Positions 10,149-17,281 of a stretch of DNA of 17,281 nt are shown piece by piece (the stretch's first letter is position 1; each line of letters opens with the position of its first letter). Origin of the DNA: Actinidia chinensis (lineage: Eukaryota; Streptophyta; Magnoliopsida; Ericales; Actinidiaceae). The position numbers and the translations under genes are program-made. The notes beneath the pieces were generated by a model. The model made no database searches and had not been told where the DNA came from. It saw only the letters and a list, made by a program, of their open reading frames with translations. Where the stretch lies: assembly GCA_009663005.1 (NCBI GenBank), contig VIGQ01001112.1:1-17281 (forward strand), given 5' to 3'.

Positions 10149-10649
10149 GATATACAAAATGAATATTAGAAACTTACATGTGGCTAGATAGTGACATTAA
10201 TTTGCTCTGAGCAGTCTATCATCTAAGTTATCTTGTAAGGCATTCCAGGTGTTCAAAATCTACCATTGGATGCTGATGAAGTTATCAAAGTTGCCCCACT
10301 GGAACTTGAGCTTGAACAATATACCTAAACCCTTGTGAATGAGTTATGTCTCCACAATTACCCATGATATCCACTTATTCCTTTGCATGTGGTTGAGAAC
10401 CCTATTTTGATTCAGGGGTTATTGAAACCCCTAATATTCCAACATGATCCTATCATTACAGCTAGCTAATAGGGGAGTTCACTCCCCTTATTTGCACTGC
10501 GTTTCAGCATTTGCATTCAGACTAGCTGGATGCTTTTTGTCTTTCTTTTTTTCTTTTATCTGGGATGAACCTGCAGCTTATGCCTCAATTCTCCACTGGA
10601 AACTTGTTGAGCTTGCTGGAAGTAGATAGCATTACCCAGAGTTGCTGTA

Positions 10650-10657
10650 GTTTTAAC
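10650..10657. repeat. Target site duplication of hAT element (left)
   Basis: GTTTTAAC directly before the left terminal repeat, identical to 15697-15704. Eight bases is the duplication size made by hAT transposases. Confidence 0.9.
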
Positions 10658-10675
10658 CTAGGTTGCTCGGACTCG
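10658..10675 (+). repeat. hAT terminal inverted repeat, left
   Basis: CTAGGTTGCTCGGACTCG. It matches the inverse of 15679-15696 at 16 of 18 bases and continues into GGGTACG, a word also found inverted in the right subterminal region (GTACCCGT type). Confidence 0.85.
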
Positions 10676-10705
10676 GGTACGAAAAACGGGTGCGGGTGTG
10701 AATTT

Positions 10706-10720
10706 AGGTGTCGGACACCT
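10706..10720. promoter_or_regulatory. 15-bp perfect palindrome in hAT left subterminal region
   Basis: AGGTGTCGGACACCT is its own inverse around a central base. It lies 48 bp inside the left end, among CGGGT and GGGTGTG words. Subterminal repeats of hAT elements bind the transposase BED finger, so this could be such a site. That role is inferred. Confidence 0.4.
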
Positions 10721-10789
10721 CAACTTGAAAAATACAAGATTCGGGGATATGGATCAAGATTTGGACAAGAGTACGGGGATACGTAATAC

Positions 10790-11008
10790 TATAATTTTTA
10801 CAATATCATTTCTCATAAAGATTGATTAAGCTTAAATTTAATCACAAACTGTCATTCATAAACATTTACTTGTCTTACATAAACCCACCCAAATTCATTC
10901 CAAATCCCATATCTCAAAACCAAAAAACAAAAGAAAGATGTCTTCTTTAGTCAAAATTAAAACCAAAAACATCACAAACTAGCTATTATTACTTATGCTT
11001 GCAACTTC
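10790..11008. other. hAT 3' non-coding region
   Basis: This is A-rich sequence between the left subterminal repeats and the transposase stop codon. It has no coding similarity and no other feature. Confidence 0.5.
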
Positions 11009-11147
11009 CTAACATTCATCTCCATTCAGCTGTTCTTCACTCTCCTCAACCTCTTGAAATGTGATCCCCTCCAACTCCGGTTCATCAAGAGAAAGCTGTG
11101 CAAGTTCTATCATCTCTTGTCCATCAATATCAAACTGGTCTCCACCT
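11009..11147 (-). pseudogene. hAT transposase last exon (acidic tail), frame intact
   Basis: On the minus strand an open stretch of about 45 codons reads DQFDIDGQEMIELAQLSLDE and on to a TAG stop at 11011-11009, rich in Asp/Glu/Leu. Acidic tails with LDEPELEG-like wording occur after the dimerisation domain in plant hAT transposases. A TTTTGTAG acceptor precedes it and a possible GT donor lies in the upstream segment near 11230, suggesting an intron of about 85 bases. It is the only transposase part without a stop. Confidence 0.6.
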
Positions 11148-11199
11148 ACAAAACTCATATAAAACAACTTTTAAAATGTAGTAAACAGTAAATACATAC

Positions 11200-12920
11200 A
11201 TTGTTAAATGTTAGGGAACAAGTGAACTTATGTCCCAATATTTTGAAGGCCCTTCAATATACTTCTTGCTCTTCCTTGAGAGTAGGCCGAGATTGCAATG
11301 CACAAAGCCTAAGTCTTCAGCTCGACTTGTTGCGAGGCGTTTCTCTTCCACACACTGAATCACAGAAAGGTGCTTCCAATTTCTCTCATATCAAGATGAA
11401 GATGCTGGACTGAAAAGCAATTTAAAGCAGAGCTGTACCCACATATCATATTTGAGATGCAAAACTGGAGTCTCCTTGTCAGCTATCCTCACAGGTCCAC
11501 ATCGGTTTTCGGTGAAAACTTAAAAGATAATCAATTGATCCCAAAATTGTGTCTCAACAATGTATTTTTCACCATCACGAGCTTATTTTCAGCTCAAGGG
11601 TTTCCATCTGCCCTATATATTTTTCCAATTTGAATCCATCACCTTTTTTCAAGCAGATGTCTTAACCTCCCTTAACGTTTAGCTGTGATCAAATAGATTG
11701 CAAATCCAGTTTCTATCGCACTTAGCAATTTTAAGATTTGAGTACCGATTTAAGATATAATTTTACCATCCATGATTGAGAATAGTTATGAATAATCTTG
11801 GCATTGCTTAACCAAATTTGAATCCACTTACATTGGGTATACTGAGGTGGACTTTCTCCTGGCTCACAGATGCGCTTCAAGGCCCAATTGAGGTTGTGAG
11901 ACACACACGGATTCAAAAATACATGTGGGTATTTTCTTCAATGGTTAACCCAGCGCCTTTTATTTTTGAGGTGCGTTGTCGGTAACAATCTAGACCACAA
12001 TTAACTTCTCCCAAAAATCGTTGATCTGTTTGCACGAATAGTTTGCAACTACTCTGGCATCCTTGGTGGTTCCACTCTTGCATCAATGGCCTTTTAAACC
12101 TATGATCCCTCCCGAGATGCCGCCATTATGTTAATCCAAAGGCCTGCTTTGCCTATCAGACCACCCTCAGAACCAATGAGACACCTTTCTTCCCCAGTAC
12201 CTTGATTGGGTGCAGTAACCTTTTGACAATGGCTCTTTTTCTTGGGCCCAACCAAAGTTTTCACACAACCTATTTTATGATTGAGGTAACATAAACCTCC
12301 AACCTACAACATGCAAGGACAATGAGTACTCTAATAACAAGTGATAAATCTTACAAAAAAATAATTGCAATAATGGAGCGAGGGGATAATAAACCTGCTA
12401 TTTGCAAGGGTCCATGCGAGTACTTTCGAAATAGGGGATCTTGCAAACTTGATATGCAACCACTAGCATAAACACCAGCACTCTCTTATCAGCAACATCC
12501 TCTCTGAGCAACGTGAATGCCGAAGGTAAAGCACCTTGAGAGGCCATTCCCTTGCATTTTTTCTGTTTGATAAGGTCTGAACCTTCTGGTATAGAGACAT
12601 ACTCAGCTTTTTTTTTTCCTTGCCTTGAGGGCTAGTTCAGCCTTCTAGCTTCATCTTTGCTTCATACTCCCTTTTTATGGCTGCCAGTACGTCATCACTT
12701 ACGGCTGAGCAACCTTCAATTGTGTGCGAGGTAGCCTCATCAGGTGGCCTTTCCCTTTTGTAGTACGATCCCAACTCTCTTATGGCAGTAATCTGCACAC
12801 CCAAGTTTTTGTTTTCCCTTTCCTCCCCCCCCGCCACCATACCCAAGGTAACACCTGCGCATGATTCCCAAGGCTTATCATCAAATCTAGCTCTTGAGTA
12901 GTTTGATGGACCAAAGATTG
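11200..12920 (-). pseudogene. hAT transposase remnant (BED finger to dimerisation domain)
   Basis: This is a minus-strand transposase with many stops and shifts. In order: an N-terminal NLWSIKLLKS-like block (near 12900), matching the PLWKYVT region of this family; a BED-type finger with CADYCHKR then GSYYK (about 12740-12800); the GCSAVSDDVLAAIKREYEAK linker (about 12650-12710); REDVADKRVLVFM...PYFESTRM (about 12400-12505); a DUF659-like segment LIGKAGLWINIMAASREGS (about 12110-12165) with following VTDNAP-type residues (near 11990); CVSHNLNWALKRICEPGESP (about 11848-11910), the catalytic-domain block; LSAIETGFAIYL (about 11690-11735); and the dimerisation domain with SPASSS.YERNW and LATSRAEDLGFVHCNLGLLS (about 11260-11420). 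Known hAT enzymes cut and paste DNA with 8-bp duplications, which matches the flanks. This copy cannot make a protein. Confidence 0.88.
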
Positions 12921-13130
12921 GGATGAAGTATTTTTGGAGGCTGGAGAGTTCTTGACCAAGTTACAGAATCCGTATAATGTGATTTGGATGGAAATCAAGA
13001 GGTTTTAGCTGTCAACTTATAGGCTTCTTGAAACAAAAGCTTTGCGATTGGGTTCCCCACTGCCTGGGAATTTCCTTCTCAAACTTAGGGATTTGGTATA
13101 TAGTAATTGAAGGGGTGGAGTGGAGGAACT
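12921..13130. other. hAT 5' region just upstream of transposase
   Basis: This moderately AT-rich stretch lies upstream of the first recognisable transposase residues. It may hold the start codon region, but decay prevents choosing a start. No other feature is seen. Confidence 0.35.
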
Positions 13131-14636
13131 CTTCTATGATTCTATCCACGTGTAGAATACTCTAACCATCTAGATTGTTTGCAAAAAATACAATTTTCTA
13201 ATTATTTTTTTAAAAAAATATATTTAACATTTCTCAATAATACTTTATATTCTTGCTCGTTCTATATTCAACGAACCCTAGCTTGATTGGTGAACAATCT
13301 TATTTTGGATGAATAAAAGAGAGAATAACCGTTGGTGATTTTTAATAGTTTTGTTTGGTGAAAATAATTACTTTTACATTTGGGAAGATAATCGCAATGA
13401 AGAGTTTTGCTAGAGTTCTTTTTTCAGGAATACTCCCTTACCATGTTTTTTAACTGGAGATAATAGGGACACTACAATTTCGTTGGTTAAACTTATGATA
13501 TACAAACCCATGTATTACTTAGGATAAGATATGTTGCCACGTGAATTTAGCTTTCGACATATTAATTTATTTAAATGTGATTACAATTTCTGGTTACCGA
13601 TCTCTGTTGATTTTTTATTTCGGATAATTTTTTTTTGGCAATTCGAGAGCTTTATAGTGTACCAAACGTGAATTTACCAATCGTGATGAAGTATCGGTCA
13701 TTATATCTTAAACTTCGCTTGATTAGAGATGACAAACCAAAATTTTACTTGTTCATAGAGAAAATGATTTTACAAAGATTAACCATTTCTAAAATCTTTA
13801 CGCTAATTAGTTTAATTATAATGTATTTTGTTTAGAATATGACAAATTATCTGTAACTTTTGTATCAAAATTTATTTAGGGTGTCCTAGGTAATTAACCT
13901 TTATTTAATTTTTTTATCTTTTTGCTGTTTTACTGTTGCTATAAAGTTAGGAATCGTTCCAAATTTGAAATAGGACCAATGACTTTTGATTAGTTGAATT
14001 TATTTGCTATGAATATACATTCAAATTCCCTTTTACTCGGCTCTTATATTTATTTTTGCTATTGGGTTTTCCTCAAATTGTAATTAAAAATTTTTACAAG
14101 TGTATAACAATTAAGTAATAGGAAAAAATATTAAAATAAAGGGAAGATGAGTCCAATAAATTATTTATTGAGATATGCATTTAATTTTTTAAATCGGTTT
14201 TAATTTCTTAATCAACTATTTTGCAAGATACGGATGTTTGTAAATAGAAAAAATGCAAAAAATAACTCAACTTAACAAAATTTAAATATACAGTAATTTT
14301 GGTAAACTGGAGTAGATAGGTGGATATAATAAATTATTATATAAAGTCTTTTTTAAAAAAAAAAATGTAATAGAATTAAAAACACATACGCTATTGGGTA
14401 TTATGATGAAAAACAGGCAGTTTTTTTTTTTTGTGCCTGTATTTAATGGGATTCATGAACTTGCGGGAATATTAACGAGAAAGCAAGCTTTTAGAAACAA
14501 TTCGAGGGATACGTACAAGAATTACCCCATCACTTGGATATAAAATTCACAACTCATGTGAGATAGAGTATTTATCGATAATATGGGTGTAATAGCTGTA
14601 TATTTTGTACGCAAACTAATTCACGTTTTTCAGTAC
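13131..14636. other. AT-rich spacer inside hAT, no gene
   Basis: About 1.5 kb of very AT-rich sequence with A/T runs and no frame with recognisable similarity. The plus-strand open frame at 13635-13835 (66 codons, Ile/Leu/Lys-rich) is what AT-rich DNA gives by chance. It could be 5' non-coding sequence of the hAT or include another decayed insertion. I could not find paired ends. Confidence 0.45.
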
Positions 14637-14739
14637 GTGTTTGGCAAAGCTTATTTTATTATTTTATAGATTTTCGAAGTTTTTTTTAGAAACACTCTAC
14701 AGTTACCCTTTCAAAATAAAAATAAAAGCTATTAAACAC
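14637..14739. repeat. Imperfect inverted repeat, MITE-like (103 bp)
   Basis: GTGTTTGGCAAAGCTTATTT at the left is mirrored by AATAAAAGCTATTAAACAC at the right. GTGTTT-type ends are common in small plant hAT-derived MITEs. No clear target duplication is seen, so this is only a candidate. Confidence 0.35.
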
Positions 14740-14772
14740 ATTTCACAAGTTTTACTCTCGGCTGTATTCAAG

Positions 14773-15248
14773 GGCCCTGTTTGATAAACCGGGTTTTAGG
14801 GAGGGGGAGGGGATGGGATTGGGATTAGGAGTCCGTGGGGGGCCCCCAAACCCGTGTTTGGTTGACCATTAATGACCGGACTAATAGTCGGATCGGACTA
14901 CTAATCCCCCCAAATGGGGTATGCTAATCCACCATGGGGGGATGGGTGGGTTAACAATCCCTCTAATCCTAGGTCTCCAAATGAGATTTTTTTTTACCCT
15001 TGATATTGGTATATTGTGTAAATAAGGGTAAGTATGAAAATGAAATTTAATGAAAAAATTCTATGAAGTTTTGACACTATTGACACATTACCCTGTGATT
15101 TACTAATCCCACTGTCTAATCCCGTTGCAACCAAACACCCCCTTCGGACGATTGCCCTCATTACTAATCCCTACTCATTATCATCCCAATCCCTAATCTT
15201 ACCTCATTACTAATCCTACCAATTCTATTACAATTATCAAACGAGGCC
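14773..15248. mobile_element. 476-bp foldback (MITE-like) element nested in hAT
   Basis: The ends are GGCCCTGTTTGATAA at 14773-14787 and TTATCAAACGAGGCC at 15234-15248, inverse at 13 of 15 positions. Inside, G-rich GGGATTGGGATTAGGAGT words at the left are mirrored by ACTAATCC, CCAATCCCTAATC and CTAATCCCGTTGC words, so much of the element can fold on itself. There is no coding capacity. GGCC..GTTTGR ends are typical of abundant plant non-autonomous DNA elements. I could not identify a target duplication, so the superfamily is open. Confidence 0.7.
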
Positions 15249-15370
15249 AAAAGTACAGGAAAATATTAAAACAAAGGGTCATTTTTGTAACTTTGCCTAA
15301 TAACAAAACATTTTTTTTGAAAATAGTGTAAAAAATCACTCTCCAAACGAAAATTGGGCCCTATAGTAAT
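15249..15370. other. AT-rich stretch right of the foldback element
   Basis: A-rich sequence inside the hAT with runs such as ATTTTTTTT. It ends at TTGGGCCC near 15355. No gene or paired repeat is established. Confidence 0.35.
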
Positions 15371-15557
15371 CTATTTACTGTTGTTGGACCAGAAGCCCAT
15401 AAAATCCAGCTTGGTCGTCTACAATTGACGCGCCGGTAGCTGGGGGGATGCTTACAAAATTCCGTAGTTAATGGTCCTCAGAGTGAGCTGGGGTTTCAGA
15501 GAAACGTCAGCGTGTTAGAGCGGCGACAACCCCAGAGGCTACAAGGTTCTCAAAGTC

Positions 15558-15603
<46 letters not shown>

Positions 15604-15678
15604 CGAGCATAATTAGCTAAATTTTCTCAGTCTGTTTGTCGGATCTGTGTCGAAACGGGTACTCCGTCAGAAAATGGG
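15351..15678 (+). promoter_or_regulatory. Promoter/5'-leader-like segment at right end of hAT
   Basis: GC content rises sharply from the AT-rich spacer. On the plus strand TGGGCC (near 15355) and GCCCATA (near 15397, inverse TGGGC) resemble plant site II promoter elements. A (TC)20 tract of the kind common in plant 5' leaders follows, then AAAATGGGCG with ATG at 15674. That frame has only nine codons, ends in the target duplication and encodes nothing recognisable. This may be the hAT's own right end, whose transcription would run the other way, or captured host promoter DNA. It is suggestive only. Confidence 0.3.
15559..15598 (+). repeat. (TC)20 microsatellite
   Basis: Twenty perfect TC units, bounded by CAAAGTCG on the left and CCGTGCCGAG on the right. 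It lies 81 bp inside the hAT right end. Being perfect and long, it is likely variable in length between individuals. Confidence 0.97.
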
Positions 15679-15696
15679 CGAGTCCGCGCAACATAG
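15679..15696 (-). repeat. hAT terminal inverted repeat, right
   Basis: CGAGTCCGCGCAACATAG, the inverse of the left end at 16 of 18 bases, directly followed by the GTTTTAAC duplication. Confidence 0.85.
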
Positions 15697-15704
15697 GTTT
15701 TAAC
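15697..15704. repeat. Target site duplication of hAT element (right)
   Basis: GTTTTAAC, identical to 10650-10657 across the 5.0 kb element. Confidence 0.9.
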
Positions 15705-16740
15705 TTGCTATCTACGGGTTTTTTCGACAGTGTTGATTCAGTACTGGTGACCGCCCATTAAGACTTGGAATGGTTAGTGACTAGCTTTAATTTCTGACCT
15801 GGGTCTCTCATCTCTGCCTTTGTTCTAGGCTTCAGCACCCTAACTCTCTTGCTTTGGCTTTAGATTGTTGTTCTTCTACATAGAGTGGACCCGGTCTCTT
15901 TATATGTCCCAAAGGGCATTAGGCCCCTCAGAGTAGGCGATCAGAAGAAGCCTCCGACCTATTTAATACTTCTTGCCATTCGATAGCACTATACACAAAA
16001 TAAATAATAATCACCAGATTGTCCCTGCCATTCCCGTCTGTTTCTGTCATCTAAGCGGTACTCAAAGGACATGCATTTGCCTCCTATCCAGAATTGCTTC
16101 CCCAGCTATATTCTTACAATCCAAGTCCCAAACAATATCTTGGTTCTTAGCTACCTATCCGGCAATTGTAAATTTTTCCAGGTTTTTGCAACCATTCGTA
16201 GAGGGCCCTACTATTGGTAATGTGAGCAAGAAAAAGAAAACAGGCATATTCTCGTAGGAATATAGTTGGTTGCGAGGTTCACCATCTGGCATAGTGATTT
16301 CTATCATGCAGTCATCAAAGGTTTGAACATCACCTCCAACTAACACACTAGCATCTGAGATCATTCTGGCCGAGCAATAATTGTCGGTATAAAATGATTT
16401 TCCAAGTATAGAGCAAATCTTGTCAGAAGAATGTTCTCTCCATTAGTTCCAGAGGGAGTTCTTAAGTTTTACCCAAACTGGGAAGCAAACTAACTCGTAG
16501 TTAAAGTTGAAGTAATTGGTAAACCTTAAGTACGCGGGGTCTACCAAACTAACATGTATGGACACCCTTAAGGGTTTTACAATCCTATTGTCCTACAAGG
16601 GTACAATCCCTTATGTCTATGTTGTCGAATTTAAAAATAATACAGCCACGGAGTTGAAGTGAATACTCAACTTCACTTTCAGGACTGGAAAGCTGTTTGT
16701 TGGAGGGCACTTCTTTTGCCTATTAGTGGTTTAGTTATAA
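15697..16740 (-). pseudogene. LINE-A ORF1 remnant (DUF4283/CCHC-type, nucleic-acid binding)
   Basis: This is the 5' part of LINE-A on the minus strand. ORF1 proteins of plant L1 elements bind the element RNA. In order: GCIIFKFDNIDIRD (about 16605-16650), matching the DUF4283 strand; FPVWVKLKN (about 16460-16490); KICSILGKSFYTDNYCSARM (about 16365-16430); VLVGGDVQTFDDCMIEI (about 16290-16345); MPDGEPRNQ at 16266-16292; SYENMPVF (about 16240-16265), where related proteins have YEW.P; then the zinc-knuckle region, whose Cys/His spacing is destroyed. The Ser-rich tail toward 15705 is not conserved. The 5' border near 16740 is set only by where similarity fades. Stops and frameshifts occur, and the hAT interrupts it at 15697. 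Confidence 0.82.
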
Positions 16741-17040
16741 ATTATTTTGGATTTGTATAACTATTGTTCTGAATTAGTATGATTTCAAATAATTAATTGT
16801 CACTGTTTTAAAGCATTAATTAACATGAACGCACCACTAAAGTGGAATCCAATGTTCTTTTCTGAATTTTGGTGGTCATTGTTATAAGATGTTTTGTTAT
16901 GAATTCTATTGGTAGGTTTGTAAATTTTATTGAACTCTTTATGTTCGTTTATGAATTCTTATGGATATAATCATTAAACGTTTTATGAAATTTATTATTA
17001 TGTATGAATCAAAAAATTAATTTATGAGAATTTGTGGTTA
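16741..17040. repeat. AT-rich degenerate repeat, right copies
   Basis: The part at 16756-16850 resembles 316-411 in the same orientation (shared GTATAACTATTGTT-like, AAAGCATTAATTA and AAAGTGGAATCC words). A second weaker unit follows, with CATTAA at 16972 about 158 bp after CATTAA at 16814, and with repeated TTATGAATT words. The two flanks of the LINE nest therefore share one repeat type, as if the nest sat within an old array. Divergence is high and the borders are unclear. Confidence 0.45.
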
Positions 17041-17281
17041 AATTATATTTTACTTCAGGTTGACCTACAACATAACTGATTTAATTAGTAAAAAAGGATG
17101 GACATCACACCAAATCTTAATGCACACAATTGGTGACAAATAATATGGGATGTGTATTGTAACATTTTCCTAATTTTAAATTAACAAGTCCATTAAGATC
17201 TAACGAAACTTTAGGGAAAAACTTCACTTTGTCTGTGGTGTAGTAATGTGTGAAATATCTTCTCCATTATTTTATTTTATT
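17041..17281. other. AT-rich right flank, no feature seen
   Basis: I see no open frame of note, RNA gene or terminal repeat. Plain AT-rich sequence runs to the window end. Confidence 0.45.

Larger units (their letters stand above)
10144..10657 (-). pseudogene. LINE-A piece: ORF1 tail and ORF2 start (endonuclease N-terminal part)
   Basis: On the minus strand, ATG at 10456-10454 begins MIGSCWNIRGFNNP, the WN.RG motif that opens EEP endonucleases of plant L1 elements. After frame changes, an NGR(F/I)W-like block near 10265 and SEQINVTI near 10200-10225 match the strand that precedes FVYAYNT, which is found at 8340 beyond the solo LTR. Upstream of the ATG (10457-10649) is a Ser/Lys-rich, poorly conserved stretch expected at the ORF1 C-terminus. 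The upper side is cut by the hAT element at GTTTTAAC. Confidence 0.8.
10658..15696 (-). mobile_element. hAT transposon, 5039 bp, inserted in LINE-A
   Basis: The ends are CTAGGTTGCTCGGACTCG at 10658-10675 and, inverted, CTATGTTGCGCGGACTCG at 15679-15696, matching at 16 of 18 positions. Perfect 8-bp duplications GTTTTAAC flank them. Inside, the minus strand carries a degraded BED-finger and hAT-dimerisation transposase. LINE-A sequence lies on both sides (ORF1 body to the right, ORF1 tail and ORF2 start to the left). The two subterminal regions share CGGGTAC and GTGTCG words, as hAT subterminal binding repeats do. The element is not functional: the transposase is full of stops. It is orientated by its gene, so the right end is the gene's 5' side. 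It carries a foldback insertion at 14773-15248. Confidence 0.88.

Noticed and set aside
13635..13835. Plus-strand 66-codon frame in the AT-rich spacer
   Set aside because: Ile/Leu/Lys/Tyr composition is expected by chance in AT-rich DNA. There is no similarity or supporting signal.
15674..15703. Nine-codon frame after a leader-like segment as a real start of a gene
   Set aside because: It ends in the target duplication and the sequence beyond is LINE-A ORF1 on the other strand. I kept it only as a note on the promoter-like segment.
316..16850. The outer related repeats as the two LTRs of one giant element
   Set aside because: The similarity is short and diverged, no primer site, polypurine tract or TG...CA ends were found, and additional units occur on each side.
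1..17281. CRISPR array, operon, tRNA/rRNA or riboswitch
   Set aside because: No regularly spaced identical repeats, clover-leaf sequences or bacterial-type gene organisation are visible. The window is plant repeat DNA.

Overview
This window is repeat-derived DNA from a flowering plant nucleus. I find no intact host gene, tRNA, rRNA or CRISPR. The evidence for a plant is an L1-type plant LINE (endonuclease, reverse transcriptase, C-terminal zinc finger), a BED/hAT transposase of the plant type, a 1.8 kb solo LTR, a GGCC-ended foldback element and a generally AT-rich background. I cannot name the species. Every reading frame is broken by stops and frameshifts.

The main result is that most of the window is one nest of insertions. 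An old LINE (here LINE-A, minus strand) spans about 1641-16740 and is cut into four pieces that still join in the expected protein order: ORF1 at 15697-16740; ORF1 end and ORF2 start at 10144-10657; endonuclease C-terminal part at 7775-8341; the rest of ORF2 at 1641-3999. Three insertions separate them. (1) A 5.0 kb hAT element at 10658-15696 has matching 18-bp ends and a perfect 8-bp target duplication, GTTTTAAC. (2) A 1802-bp solo LTR at 8342-10143 (TG...CA) has a perfect 5-bp duplication, CAAAG. (3) A second, 5'-truncated LINE (LINE-B, minus strand) at 4000-7774 has a poly(A) tail, read as a T run at 3998-4011, and a decayed 15-bp duplication. The hAT element itself carries a 476-bp foldback element (14773-15248), so the nest is three levels deep there.

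Left to right: 1-640 is AT-rich flank with a degenerate ~140-bp repeat. 641-1420 is a degenerate CAG-rich tandem repeat. 1421-1640 is unassigned. 1641-3999 is the LINE-A 3' part. 4000-7774 is LINE-B. 7775-8341 is LINE-A. 8342-10143 is the solo LTR. 10144-10657 is LINE-A. 10658-15696 is hAT, with the transposase remnant at about 11009-12920, an AT-rich spacer at 13130-14636, the foldback, then a promoter-like end with (TC)20. 15697-16740 is LINE-A ORF1. 16741-17281 is AT-rich flank carrying a sequence related to that at 316-411.

Nothing here works together as a pathway. All coding material is dead, and the relations between parts are those of insertion history: LINE-A is oldest, hAT, LTR and LINE-B came later in unknown order, and the foldback entered after the hAT. 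I did not find a previously undescribed biological system. The least explained parts are the repeats at 181-450, 641-1420 and 16741-17040, the AT-rich spacer inside the hAT, and its promoter-like right end.
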